Part shown: positions 47,713-56,984 of the stretch, piece after piece | Position numbering within the stretch: the stretch's first letter is position 1 | Layout: the number at the start of each line of letters is the position of its first letter | Source of the DNA: DASPNM01 sp035626515 | GTDB lineage: Bacteria; Bacteroidota; Bacteroidia; Chitinophagales; Chitinophagaceae | Assembly (NCBI GenBank): GCA_035626515.1 | Contig: DASPNM010000031.1 | Coordinates: forward strand, 1-64,000 | DNA length: 64,000 bases | Reading direction: 5' to 3' | The notes under the pieces: model-generated | Database searches by the model: none | What the model was told of the DNA's origin: nothing | The model's input: the letters and a program-made list of their open reading frames with translations, nothing else | Made by a program: the position numbers and the translations under genes

Positions 47713-49131
47713 ATGTCGTCCGGCAGGCAAATATCTGTCGCCTGGTATGCCGCAATTGATTTTCTGTCCGCGGCCTTCGCGTGGGGAATCTTCTTCTTCC
47801 TGCGCAAGCTCATTCTCGCTGAGCCGTTGTATGTCGGCGGCATCCTGCAGGTGGACCGCGCCTTCTGGCAGGGAATGCTTTTCATCCCTGTTTCCTGGCT
47901 CATCCTTTACACTATCGTTGGAACTTACCGCCAACTCTACCGAAAATCGCGGCTCGCTGAGCTCACAATCACGTTCGTCTGCTCCCTCATCGGTTGCGTG
48001 ATCATATTTTTCATGGTGATACTTGACGACGTGAAGAACGATTACAATTATTATTACAAAGCCTTCTTTTCGCTATTCGCCCTACATTTTTTTCTCACGG
48101 CTTCCGCCCGGCTCGTGCTCCTTACCTATGTCAAGGGGCAGCTGCTCTCGGGAAAGGTGCGATTCAACACATTAATGATCGGAGACCGTGAAAACGCCAT
48201 ACGACTCTACTCCGAAACTGCCGGCCACCTCCGCGATGGAGGTTTTCATTTTGTCGGCATGCTGGCCCCCGACCCGGATGGAAAGAACGGAGGCGTGGGG
48301 GTGCTGCCCAAACTGGGCACCATGGAGCAGCTGGAGCTGGTGATCGATACGCACGAAGTCAAGCAGGTAGTGCTCGCAATGGACAAGAGCGAGGATGAAA
48401 TATTGCGTCAGGTGATCGAACGCCTCAGCGAAAAGGATGTGGAGGTGAAGATTCAGCCGGATACGCTGGACATTCTTTCGGGTTCTGTAAGAACAAGCAA
48501 CGTCCTCGGAGCGCCGCTGATCGACCTGCGCACAGGCCTGATGCCCGAATGGCAGCAGAACATTAAACGGCTCCTCGATATTTCGATGTCACTTGCGGGA
48601 CTCGTGCTCCTCTCACCGCTGCTGTTCTACACTGCCCTGCGGGTGCGGTTTTCCTCTCCGGGGCCGGTGATCTTCTCCCAGGAACGAGCAGGTTACAAGG
48701 GTCGGCCTTTTCGCATGTACAAGTTTCGATCGATGTTCCGCGATGCGGAGAAGAACGGTCCCGCTCTTTCGTCAAAAACCGACCCCAGGATCACCCGCTG
48801 GGGACGCACGATGCGCAAGTGGAGGCTCGACGAGCTTCCGCAACTCTGGAACATCGTGAAAGGAGAGATGAGCCTGGTTGGGCCGCGCCCGGAACGTCAG
48901 TTCTACATTGACCAGATCGTCCGCCGGTTTCCTTACTACAAATACCTGCTTAAAGTAAAGCCGGGGCTCACCAGCTGGGGTATGGTGCAGTTTGGCTATG
49001 CGGAGAATGTTGAAGAAATGATCGAACGCAGCAAGTTCGACCTGCTCTACATCGAGAACATTTCGCTGGCGCTCGACCTGAAAATTCTGCTCCATACGCT
49101 GCGTATCATCTTTACCGGGAAGGGAAAGTGA
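47713..49131 (+). CDS. polyprenyl-phosphate sugar phosphotransferase (WbaP/Bac_transf family)
   Basis: A 472-residue initiating glycosyl-phosphate transferase that loads the first sugar-1-phosphate on undecaprenyl phosphate. Four N-terminal membrane segments (about 10-30, 52-70, 82-105, 115-135), a CoA-binding-like middle domain (about 150-270), a fifth hydrophobic hairpin (about 285-310) and a Bac_transf domain (about 280-465) with KFRSMFRDAEKNG, RWGRTMRKWRLDELPQLWN and MSLVGPRPER. Directly after the oxidoreductase, directly before the M1 gene (overlap GTGA). Confidence 0.92.
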   Translation: MSSGRQISVAWYAAIDFLSAAFAWGIFFFLRKLILAEPLYVGGILQVDRAFWQGMLFIPVSWLILYTIVGTYRQLYRKSRLAELTITFVCSLIGCVIIFFMVILDDVKNDYNYYYKAFFSLFALHFFLTASARLVLLTYVKGQLLSGKVRFNTLMIGDRENAIRLYSETAGHLRDGGFHFVGMLAPDPDGKNGGVGVLPKLGTMEQLELVIDTHEVKQVVLAMDKSEDEILRQVIERLSEKDVEVKIQPDTLDILSGSVRTSNVLGAPLIDLRTGLMPEWQQNIKRLLDISMSLAGLVLLSPLLFYTALRVRFSSPGPVIFSQERAGYKGRPFRMYKFRSMFRDAEKNGPALSSKTDPRITRWGRTMRKWRLDELPQLWNIVKGEMSLVGPRPERQFYIDQIVRRFPYYKYLLKVKPGLTSWGMVQFGYAENVEEMIERSKFDLLYIENISLALDLKILLHTLRIIFTGKGK

Positions 49132-51962
49132 TCGATCATCGGCAGCTATCCATTAATTTTGTAAAACTGCTGTTGTTGAAAACACGGATCAGCTTCCTCC
49201 TTTGCCTGGCCCTGTCGCTCGGAGCGCAGGCGCAATCCTACTGGCAGCAGGAAGTCAGCTTTAACATCGAAGTGCGGCTCGACGACAAGGAAAACCGCCT
49301 CGACGGCTTCGCCCGGATCGGCTACCGCAATCATTCTCCCGACACGCTGCAATTTATCTGGTTTCATCTGTGGCCAAACGCATATAAGAACGACCGCACC
49401 GCTTTCAGCGATCAGATACTGGAAAACGGAAGCACCCGCTTCTATTTCTCGGGCAAAGAGGAGAAAGGTTTCATTCACCGGCTGGATTTCCGCGTTGCCG
49501 GAAAAGCGGTCCAGGTCCAGGACCACCCGGAGCATATTGACATAGTCAAATTGCTCTTGCCTTCGCCCCTGCTGCCGGGAGGAGAAGTGGAGATCACGAC
49601 TCCTTTTCGCGTCAAACTTCCCTTCAACGTTTCGCGCGGCGGATACGACGGCCACTCCTACCAGGTAACACAATGGTATCCCAAACCGGCAGTCTACGAT
49701 CGCGAGGGCTGGCATCCCATGCCCTACCTGGACCAGGGCGAGTTCTACAGCGAGTTCGGCAGTTTTGACGTGCGAATTACAGTCCCGGAGAATTATGTCG
49801 TAGCTGCCACCGGCGAGCTCCGGTCGCCCGAAGAAGAGGAATGGCTGCGCACCCGCACCCCTCCCGCAGCAGAGACGACTCCCGAATCAGCTTCGAATGT
49901 GAAAACGATGCGGTTCACACAAGATCGAGTGCACGATTTCGCCTGGTTCGCGGACAAGCGGTTTGTCGTCGACCGCGACACGGTGCTGCTGCCTTCCGGA
50001 AGAATTGTTACGGTACGCACGTACTACACACCCGCTGAAAGAAATTACTGGAAGCACAGCCTTTCGTTCGCGAAAGACGCGCTCAGGTTCTATTCCGCCG
50101 AGGTGGGCGAATATCCATACAACGTACTGAGCGTGGTGCAGGGCCCGCGGAGTTTTGGGGGCGGAATGGAATACCCCACGATCACCGTCATTTCACCGGT
50201 TCATAGCGAGCGCGACCTCGACATGGTGATCGCACATGAGATCGGGCACAACTGGTTCTATGGAATTCTGGCCAGCGACGAAAGAAAATATGCCTGGATG
50301 GACGAAGGCCTGAACAGTTTCTACGACGCGAAATACCAGCGTCTCCGTTACGGACCCCCGCCGCAACTCGAAAGAATTCTCTTCGACACGAAAGCAACGG
50401 CGCGCACTGACCAGCCGATAAATCTGCGCTCCGAAGAATTCAGTGCGGATAATTATTATCTGTCCGCGTATTACAAGGCCGCAGAATGGTTCCGGTACAT
50501 AGAATCGCTACTGGGGGAAGAAACATTTAAAAAAGGAATTCAAACATATTTTTCCGACTGGCAATTCCGCCATCCGCGGCCCGCGGATCTGCGAAAAGCC
50601 CTCGAGGAAGTGTCGGGCAGAGATCTTTCTGAAGCGTTCGCGCTCCTCGACCGCCGTGGGCTGCTGCCCAACCAGAGCCGCAGCGGCATGCGTTTCGCGA
50701 CCGTCTTGCAACCCAAAGGAATTCGCGAATATCTGCTTCGCCCCACTCGTGATTTAATATTGCTGGGGCCTGCTGCCGGCGTGAATGTCTATGACGATAT
50801 TATGATCGGTGCCTTCCTCACCAATGTGAAGCTGCCACCTTCAAAATTTCAATTCTTTGCGGCACCTATGTATGCCACCGGGTCGAAACGATTTACCGGC
50901 CTCGGTTATGCCGACCTGAGCATATTTCCGGAAGGCCGGCTTCGAAAAATCAAATTCTCGCTCCTCGGCTCGCGGTTTTCTCACGATGAGTACGAAGATG
51001 AACAGGGCGGGAAGACCATAGCAGCTGTGACACGCGTGGTGCCTTCGGTAAAATTGATATTCCGGAATACGCGTCCACGTTCGGCATTCGAACGATTCGT
51101 GCAGGTCCGCTCATTTTTCATGAATGAGCAGGAAATACGGTTCTTCGCCGATACGCTGATCGCGCCGGGAACTCCGCCCGACACAAGCGTTGCATTCCGT
51201 CCGCGGCTGATTTCGGACGACAGGACAGTAACACAGCTCCGCGTGCTGATCGCCAACCACCGTGCATTATATCCCTACAGCGGAGAATGGAAATTCGAGC
51301 ATGGAAAGCATTTTGTCCGGGCTGCATTTACCGGAAAATATTTCTTCAACTATTCAGCTTCTGAAGGACTGGAGGTCCGGTTCTTTGCCGGAAAATTTTT
51401 TTACCTGGGGGAGCGAACACTCAACAAGAGATTTGCCACCGACCGGTACCATCTTAATCTGACCGGGCCCGATGGCTACGAAGATTATACGTACAGCGAT
51501 TATTTTCCGGGGCGCAATGAATTTGAAGGGTTCGCCAGCCGGCAGATCATGCTCCGCGACGGAGCGTTCAAGGTTCGCACTGATCTGTTGGCGAGCAAGA
51601 TTGGGAAAACTGACGACTGGTTGGTGGCTCTCAACTTTAGCGGATCACTCCCCGATGCGATCAATCCACTCCGGATGTTGCCCGTGAAGCTCCCAATAAG
51701 GCTCTTTCTCGACATCGGTACCTATGCAGAGGCCTGGGAAAAGGATGCCACCGGAGACCGCTTCCTTTATGATGCGGGCCTGCATATCGCGCTGTTCGCG
51801 GAGACGGTGCATCTTTACATTCCACTTCTCTACAGCGCTGTTTACAAAGAATATTTTCAGTCCACGTTTTCGAAGAAAGAGCGGTTCTGGCAAAAGTTGT
51901 CTTTCGCAATCGACATCTCGAACTTCAGCATGAAAAAAATGGACCGAAGGCTGGAGCTCTGA
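49128..51962 (+). CDS. M1 family metallopeptidase with C-terminal barrel-like region
   Basis: A 944-residue exported aminopeptidase-like protein. N-terminal signal (about 17-36), M1 beta domain, catalytic domain with the GGMEY exopeptidase motif variant (345-349), HEIGHNW (370-376) and Glu393 (MDEGLNSF). After about 540 residues the C-terminal 400 residues are beta-rich with alternating hydrophobicity and may be an outer-membrane barrel or beta-sandwich; this is inferred. GTG start overlaps the stop of the sugar transferase (GTGA). Expected to trim peptides at the cell surface. Confidence 0.88.
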   Translation: MIDHRQLSINFVKLLLLKTRISFLLCLALSLGAQAQSYWQQEVSFNIEVRLDDKENRLDGFARIGYRNHSPDTLQFIWFHLWPNAYKNDRTAFSDQILENGSTRFYFSGKEEKGFIHRLDFRVAGKAVQVQDHPEHIDIVKLLLPSPLLPGGEVEITTPFRVKLPFNVSRGGYDGHSYQVTQWYPKPAVYDREGWHPMPYLDQGEFYSEFGSFDVRITVPENYVVAATGELRSPEEEEWLRTRTPPAAETTPESASNVKTMRFTQDRVHDFAWFADKRFVVDRDTVLLPSGRIVTVRTYYTPAERNYWKHSLSFAKDALRFYSAEVGEYPYNVLSVVQGPRSFGGGMEYPTITVISPVHSERDLDMVIAHEIGHNWFYGILASDERKYAWMDEGLNSFYDAKYQRLRYGPPPQLERILFDTKATARTDQPINLRSEEFSADNYYLSAYYKAAEWFRYIESLLGEETFKKGIQTYFSDWQFRHPRPADLRKALEEVSGRDLSEAFALLDRRGLLPNQSRSGMRFATVLQPKGIREYLLRPTRDLILLGPAAGVNVYDDIMIGAFLTNVKLPPSKFQFFAAPMYATGSKRFTGLGYADLSIFPEGRLRKIKFSLLGSRFSHDEYEDEQGGKTIAAVTRVVPSVKLIFRNTRPRSAFERFVQVRSFFMNEQEIRFFADTLIAPGTPPDTSVAFRPRLISDDRTVTQLRVLIANHRALYPYSGEWKFEHGKHFVRAAFTGKYFFNYSASEGLEVRFFAGKFFYLGERTLNKRFATDRYHLNLTGPDGYEDYTYSDYFPGRNEFEGFASRQIMLRDGAFKVRTDLLASKIGKTDDWLVALNFSGSLPDAINPLRMLPVKLPIRLFLDIGTYAEAWEKDATGDRFLYDAGLHIALFAETVHLYIPLLYSAVYKEYFQSTFSKKERFWQKLSFAIDISNFSMKKMDRRLEL

Positions 51963-51964
51963 TT

Positions 51965-52888
51965 ATGGATAGCGCCATCAAATACTGCCGCCGAAACGAG
52001 ATCGATATTGCGAAATGGGACCATTGCATTGATACGGCATCGAACGGCCTCATTTACGGATATTCCTTTTACCTCGACACGATGGCCCGGCATTGGGACG
52101 GGCTGGTGCTGAATGATTATGAAGCAGTGATGCCGCTCACGTGGAACCGGAAGCTGGGGGTCAGCTATCTCTACCAGCCTTTTGCAACGGCGCAGCTCGG
52201 ACTTTTTGGCCTCAACTTCGACGAAGAGCTGCTGCGGCGTTTCTTCGAATCAGTGCCGAAAGAGTTTCGTTACTGGGACATTTACCTAAATCGCGCCAAT
52301 CTTTTTCCTGTCCCGGGCTTTCCGCTTTACCAGCGGACCAATTATGTTCTCGATCTTTCACGACCTTATGAGGAACTAAAAAGTGAATACCGCGAAAACA
52401 TCCGCCGAAACTGCCGCAGGAGCGAGCAACTCGGTTGCAAACCCGTTACCGATGTAGATTTGGAGCAGGTGCTTTCACTCGCCTGGCAACAAATACGCTC
52501 GCATACGCGTGTTGCACGGGAAAATCGTGACCGGTTCAGGAAGCTCTTCGAAATACTGAAAAGCCGGGGCGGGGCGATCACCTACGGAATGCTTTCCGCG
52601 GCTTCCGATTTACTTGCCTCCTGTGTTTTTTTCTTTTCGCACGGCCGCGCCTATTACATCCTGGTCGGAAATCATCCAAACGGACGCACGAGCGGAGCAT
52701 CGCATGCCCTGATTGATGCTTTCATCAAAGATCATGCGGGCCGTTCCCTCCTGTTGGATTTTGAAGGCTCCGACATCCGGAACCTTGCTTTTTTTTACAG
52801 CAGCTTTGGCGCGCGGGAGGAAAAATACCCGGCCTTGCGCCTGAACCGGCTGCCCGGGTGGCTGCGCTGGCTGAAACCTTCAGGTTGA
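51965..52888 (+). CDS. GNAT family acetyltransferase (FemAB/BioF2-like)
   Basis: A 307-residue protein of the GNAT fold, of the acetyltransf_6/FemAB-like branch. YELKSEYRENIRRNCRRSE and the acyl-CoA/tRNA-binding-like segment HGRAYYILVGNHPNGRTSG are typical. It may acylate a polysaccharide or transfer an amino acid. Last gene of the four-gene operon, 2 nt after the M1 gene; it ends 9 nt inside the convergent ispD. Confidence 0.78.
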   Translation: MDSAIKYCRRNEIDIAKWDHCIDTASNGLIYGYSFYLDTMARHWDGLVLNDYEAVMPLTWNRKLGVSYLYQPFATAQLGLFGLNFDEELLRRFFESVPKEFRYWDIYLNRANLFPVPGFPLYQRTNYVLDLSRPYEELKSEYRENIRRNCRRSEQLGCKPVTDVDLEQVLSLAWQQIRSHTRVARENRDRFRKLFEILKSRGGAITYGMLSAASDLLASCVFFFSHGRAYYILVGNHPNGRTSGASHALIDAFIKDHAGRSLLLDFEGSDIRNLAFFYSSFGAREEKYPALRLNRLPGWLRWLKPSG

Positions 52889-53545
52889 GCGCAACAGTTT
52901 CTCGGCAACATAGAGATCCTTCGGATCGGTGATCTTGATGTTGGTTTTCTCCCCTTCCACGAGAAAAATCGGAACACCGGAAGCTTCCACGACGGATGCT
53001 TCATCAGTAAATTGCCCGGCAAATGGTTGCTGAAATGCCTTTTTCAGAATGGCCGCGGGAAATACCTGGGGCGTCTGGACGATGCGCACGCGTTCCCGCT
53101 CAATGGGCTTGTTGGTTTCTCCGTCTATCAGCCGCAATGAGTCGTTAGGCGCCACTGCAGGCACTGCATTTCCCTTTTCTTCAGCAACGGAGCCGCAGCT
53201 GCGGATGAGCTGCACGCTCACCATCGACCGCACGGCGTCGTGGACAAAGATCATCGATTCTTCGTTAACCTGTTCAAGACCACGTCTGACGGAGTCAAAC
53301 CTTGTCTCACCGCCGGCGGTAGCTTGAAACTTGTGGGTGGAGAAATCGGAACGCAGCGCCTCTGCACGCGAAAGCTGATCTTCGGGCAAAACCAAAATGA
53401 TTTCAATATCCGGATAAGCGCGCGTGAACGCGCGGATTGAATACCAGATCAGTGCACGTCCGTGGAGAACAAGGAACTGCTTGGGAACCTCTCCTCCCAT
53501 TCTGGTGCCCCTGCCAGCGCCTACGATGAGTGCGTATCTTTTCAT
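52880..53545 (-). CDS. ispD: 2-C-methyl-D-erythritol 4-phosphate cytidylyltransferase
   Basis: A 221-residue nucleotidyltransferase of the MEP isoprenoid pathway. Start MKRYALIVGAGRGTRMGGEV (CTP-binding loop), VPKQFL, FVHDAVRSMVS, DEASVVEASG, ITDPKDLYVAEKLL. ATG at 53545 is followed directly by the CTP-binding strand; the frame extends upstream without coding character. Transcribed after the isoaspartyl peptidase gene (13 nt apart). Confidence 0.93.
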   Translation of the reverse strand: MKRYALIVGAGRGTRMGGEVPKQFLVLHGRALIWYSIRAFTRAYPDIEIILVLPEDQLSRAEALRSDFSTHKFQATAGGETRFDSVRRGLEQVNEESMIFVHDAVRSMVSVQLIRSCGSVAEEKGNAVPAVAPNDSLRLIDGETNKPIERERVRIVQTPQVFPAAILKKAFQQPFAGQFTDEASVVEASGVPIFLVEGEKTNIKITDPKDLYVAEKLLRST

Positions 53546-53558
53546 TCCCCTGTTGAAC

Positions 53559-54506
53559 TTAACCATAAATGGCGACATGGCGTGTGCCGTCGCTGCTGTA
53601 GCAACCGCGGTACATGCCTGCGCTGTTGAACAGCATCGCCGTGTTGCCGCGTGCATCCACCCCGATCATTCCGCCCTCACCCTCGATGCGGGGCAGCTTT
53701 TGATTCACGACGATGTCCATCGCCTCCTGAAGACCGAGTCCGCCGTACTCCATCAGGCAACTCACGTCATATGCTGCTACCGTGCGGAGAAAAGGTTCGC
53801 CATGCCCGGTGCTGCTGATTGCACAGGTTCGGTTGTTCGCGTACGTGCCCGCACCAATCACCGGGCTGTCGCCAATGCGTCCGAATTTTTTGTTGGTCAT
53901 TCCGCCGGTGCTCGTAGCGGCAGCAATGTTCCCGTAGCTGTCGCAGGCTACTGCGCCAACCGTACCAAATTTTCTGTCGCGCATGAGCTCATCGAGCCGC
54001 TGATGCGTATGATCGAGCGAATAATTGTCCGAATCACGCATTGCTTTCCATTGATCGTAACGAAACTGGCTGAAAAAATATTCGTCCGGCTCCAGGCGGA
54101 TTCCGCGGCTGATCGCGAAGTCGATCGCACCTTTCCCGCTTAAGAAAACGTGGTTGCTGTGACGCATCACTTCCACCGCAAGCTCAATCGGGTTTCGAAT
54201 ATTACGTACCCCGGCAACGGCGCCTGCCGCAAGCGTGGCTCCGTCCATGATGGCCGCGTCCATTTCCTGCAGGCCTTTTTTGGTAAACACAGAACCGCGG
54301 CCCGCGTTAAAGAGAATATTGTCTTCCATCACAAACACGGCAGCAGTAACTGCCTCCACCGCCGTGCCGCTCCTTTGCAACACGGCAAATCCCGCTTCGA
54401 GCGCGGCCGTAAGCCCGCGCAGGTAGGCCTCCTCCAGCTCGGGAGTCATATCCTGGCGGAGAATCGTTCCCGCACCGCCGTGCACAACCAGGCTGAATTT
54501 TCTCAT
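53559..54506 (-). CDS. isoaspartyl peptidase / type III L-asparaginase
   Basis: A 315-residue Ntn-hydrolase that cleaves isoaspartyl dipeptides or asparagine after autocatalysis. VVHGGAGTI at the N-terminus, the precursor cleavage site before Thr182 (KFGTVGAVACD), GGMTNKKFGRIGDSP (201-215) for substrate binding and STGHGEPFLR. The mature beta subunit would begin at Thr182. Located upstream of ispD on the same strand. Confidence 0.92.
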   Translation of the reverse strand: MRKFSLVVHGGAGTILRQDMTPELEEAYLRGLTAALEAGFAVLQRSGTAVEAVTAAVFVMEDNILFNAGRGSVFTKKGLQEMDAAIMDGATLAAGAVAGVRNIRNPIELAVEVMRHSNHVFLSGKGAIDFAISRGIRLEPDEYFFSQFRYDQWKAMRDSDNYSLDHTHQRLDELMRDRKFGTVGAVACDSYGNIAAATSTGGMTNKKFGRIGDSPVIGAGTYANNRTCAISSTGHGEPFLRTVAAYDVSCLMEYGGLGLQEAMDIVVNQKLPRIEGEGGMIGVDARGNTAMLFNSAGMYRGCYSSDGTRHVAIYG

Positions 54507-54568
54507 AGAGATTTAGTTCGCGGCCGAAATTAACTATTTTGAATTCGAAAGCCTCTGAAGATTTGCAC

Positions 54569-55237
54569 ATGTTCCGCCGCAATCCAAATTATTTCCTCGT
54601 CGCCGCGAACCTTGTGCCGGTGGTGGGTGTCTGGGCCTTCCATTGGGACCCAATAGAAATATTCACCGTTTACTGCCTGGAGACCATCCTGGTGGGTATC
54701 TTCCAGATCGTGAGACTTACCATTGCGGGGGTGGCGCGAAAAACGGATATATGGTACAACCGGGAAGCCCGCACACGCGTTTCGTGGATCGTCTTCATTC
54801 TTTTCTTCCTCGCACATTACGGAATCTTCGTGGCGGTGCAGATGGGAATTTTTTTTTCGGTATCCGGCGCGGCCGATTATTACCAGATCAATTTATCGAA
54901 TTTCTTCGTCAAATGGCCGTTACTGCTGAGCGGGGACTCGATCCTTCTCCTGGGCGTGTTCTTTGTTGCGTATGGCTTTGCAATGCTGCGCGATTTCATT
55001 ATCAGCAAGCAGTACAAAACAGTTCCGATGATGCTGCTCATGTTCCAGCCCTACCTCCGCATATTCATTCAGCAGCTGACCGTGATCCTGGGAAGCATGT
55101 TCCTGGTTTTTGGGGCGGGAAAAATCTTTATTACGGTATTTGCGCTCGTGAAAACATTTTTTGAACTGTACTTAAATTACGACGGCCTGCTATCGCGCGC
55201 GACGGCCTATCTGAAGGAGCGTTCAGGAAAGCAATAG
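54569..55237 (+). CDS. DUF6498-like multi-pass membrane protein
   Basis: A 222-residue protein with about five membrane segments (12-30, 45-65, 80-105, 130-150, 165-190). An acidic residue pair DPIEIFTVYCLETILVGIFQ in the second segment is like the DUF6498 family, which has no known function. ATG at 54569 chosen; the frame opens at a TTG at 54539. Convergent with the heptose kinase gene (15-nt overlap). Confidence 0.65.
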   Translation: MFRRNPNYFLVAANLVPVVGVWAFHWDPIEIFTVYCLETILVGIFQIVRLTIAGVARKTDIWYNREARTRVSWIVFILFFLAHYGIFVAVQMGIFFSVSGAADYYQINLSNFFVKWPLLLSGDSILLLGVFFVAYGFAMLRDFIISKQYKTVPMMLLMFQPYLRIFIQQLTVILGSMFLVFGAGKIFITVFALVKTFFELYLNYDGLLSRATAYLKERSGKQ

Positions 55238-56212
55238 CTCGCACTCGTGGAGGAGCTTCTCACGGTTTACCGCCACGGTGCCTACTTCCTCGCAAACCAG
55301 GCCACCGGCAATGTTCGCCACTTCTGCCATAAGATGCACGTTCCGCGTAACGGCATAAACGAGCGATGCTACAGCAATTACCGTGTCACCGGCGCCGGAC
55401 ACGTCCGCGATATTGCGTAAATGCGAGGGTATGATGGCAGCGGCGCCGTTCTGCTGGTAAAAGACGCCCTTATCCGAAAGAGTGATGAACGAGATCCGGT
55501 GATTCAATACCTTTTCCAGCTCTGCGTGAATCTGTTTGAGGAGGTCGGGATGCACGTCTTCAAACAGCAGGTTCAACCCTTCTTTAACCTCCTTGAGATT
55601 GGGCTTGAAAATATCTACTCCCGTGTACGAAAAGAAATTTTTGCGCTTGGGATCGGCCGCCGTAAGGATGCCTGCTTTGCGGCACATCCCGATGATGGCG
55701 GTGATCACGCCCTCCGACAAAACCCCCTTGTTGTAATCTTCAAAAATGATGACGTCCGGCCGCGAGGTGCCGATGAATTTTTCCACCTGGTCCAGAAGCT
55801 GCTGTTGTTCGCGACTGTTCAGTTCGTGAGTCACTTCAGAATCCAGCCGCATCATTTGCTGGTTGCGGCTGATGATCCGGGTTTTGCTGGTAGTAATGCG
55901 ATCCGGGCTGCGGACAATATGCCTCGTGTCGATATCATGATTCTTCAGAAGTTCTTCCAGCGTTACGCTTTCGCTGTCGTCACCCACTACGGAAAGAATG
56001 GAAACTTCTGATCCCAGCACCCTGCAGTTCAGCGCTACGTTGCCCGCTCCCCCGATGCGGTATTCCTTGCCGCTGAGCGTCACCACGGGCACCGGCGCTT
56101 CCGGCGAAATACGCTCGACCCTGCCCCACATATATGTATCGAGCATAACGTCGCCGACAACACCAATTCGAAGCGTGGAAAAAGCGGAGAAGAGCTTGCG
56201 AAAATCCTCCAT
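55223..56212 (-). CDS. hldA: D-glycero-D-manno-heptose 7-phosphate kinase-like protein (PfkB family)
   Basis: A 329-residue ribokinase-family sugar kinase. GDVMLDTYMWGRVERISPEAP at the N-terminus is diagnostic for heptose-7-phosphate kinases (RfaE domain I); further GGAGNVALN, FEDYNKGVLS, and the ATP-site GAGDTVIA. There is no C-terminal nucleotidyltransferase domain, so it is the monofunctional type (HldA), used for LPS core or S-layer heptose. Upstream of it lies the Skp-like gene. The symbol is from the motif match. Confidence 0.85.
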   Translation of the reverse strand: MEDFRKLFSAFSTLRIGVVGDVMLDTYMWGRVERISPEAPVPVVTLSGKEYRIGGAGNVALNCRVLGSEVSILSVVGDDSESVTLEELLKNHDIDTRHIVRSPDRITTSKTRIISRNQQMMRLDSEVTHELNSREQQQLLDQVEKFIGTSRPDVIIFEDYNKGVLSEGVITAIIGMCRKAGILTAADPKRKNFFSYTGVDIFKPNLKEVKEGLNLLFEDVHPDLLKQIHAELEKVLNHRISFITLSDKGVFYQQNGAAAIIPSHLRNIADVSGAGDTVIAVASLVYAVTRNVHLMAEVANIAGGLVCEEVGTVAVNREKLLHECELLLS

Positions 56213-56250
56213 GCGACAAAAATCGGTAATTTGACGAAATCGGCTGCGGG

Positions 56251-56856
56251 TCAGCTTTTCTTCTTCTTGTAAGTGTTGTTAAGACCCCGGATAAGGTCAG
56301 AAGTGATATTGAGAGCCGAGTCCTTGTAAAAGAACAATCCCTGTTCGTAGGAAACAATGTAAGCGAAGCGTTTGTCTTTGTTGTATTCTTTCAAAAAATC
56401 CTCGATGCAGGTTTTTACGTCCTTCATGCGCCGCATCACCAGGTCGTTATACTCCTGGTCCAGCGTCTGCTTCCGGTTCTTGATCTGCTCGTCGAGATTT
56501 TTCAGCTCCAGACTTGCCGATTCCGACTGCGTCTGGTTCATCTTCCCTGCCTGCGCCTGGCCCTGGAAATAATTGTATTTCTGCTGGAATTCCTTCGTGA
56601 GTCTGTCCAGCTGGCTGTTGATCTCGTTCTCTTTCTTCGAAAGCTCTGCTTTCACATCCTTCACCATCTGGAAATTAGCTTCCACTGAATCCATCTCGAA
56701 GTAGGCGATGCGAAAGGTAGCGGCATGGGCGGCGGAATCGTTAGTAGCCGACTTTCCGGATGTGCGACTCGTCTTTTCGCTGCTAAAGTGTACCACCAGC
56801 AAATACCCGACCGCCAGGAGAAGGAAGACGTTCAGTGCCAGCAGACCGTTTTTCAT
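56251..56856 (-). CDS. OmpH/Skp family periplasmic chaperone
   Basis: A 201-residue protein with an N-terminal membrane segment or signal (about 5-25, LALNVFLLLAVGYLLVV) and a long coiled coil (about 65-165) of the Skp/OmpH type: FRIAYFEMDSVEANF strand, then two long helices, then FLKEYNKDKRFAYIVSY. It would hold unfolded outer-membrane proteins. Because the N-terminus is uncleaved-like, it may be membrane-anchored. Own TAnnTTTG promoter. Confidence 0.85.
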   Translation of the reverse strand: MKNGLLALNVFLLLAVGYLLVVHFSSEKTSRTSGKSATNDSAAHAATFRIAYFEMDSVEANFQMVKDVKAELSKKENEINSQLDRLTKEFQQKYNYFQGQAQAGKMNQTQSESASLELKNLDEQIKNRKQTLDQEYNDLVMRRMKDVKTCIEDFLKEYNKDKRFAYIVSYEQGLFFYKDSALNITSDLIRGLNNTYKKKKS

Positions 56857-56893
56857 GCAGCAATTTTTTGCAAATTAAGAAGCTATGCGGCGG

Positions 56894-56901
56894 CAAATAT
56901 A
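56894..56901 (-). promoter_or_regulatory. -7 element TATATTTG of the Skp-like gene
   Basis: Minus-strand TATATTTG, 38 nt before the ATG at 56856; matches TAnnTTTG. Confidence 0.6.
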
Positions 56902-56936
56902 TACAAAGGGCCTATTTAGGAAACAGTTAACAGCGC

Positions 56937-56964
56937 AAAAAAAGGAGCGGTAAGCCCGCTCCTT
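56937..56964 (-). terminator. terminator of the rpoBC operon
   Basis: Minus-strand arms AAGGAGCGG and CCGCTCCTT around GCTTA, followed by a T run; 21 nt after the rpoC stop. Confidence 0.92.
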
Positions 56965-56984
56965 TGTATCCTCTGAATTCCATT

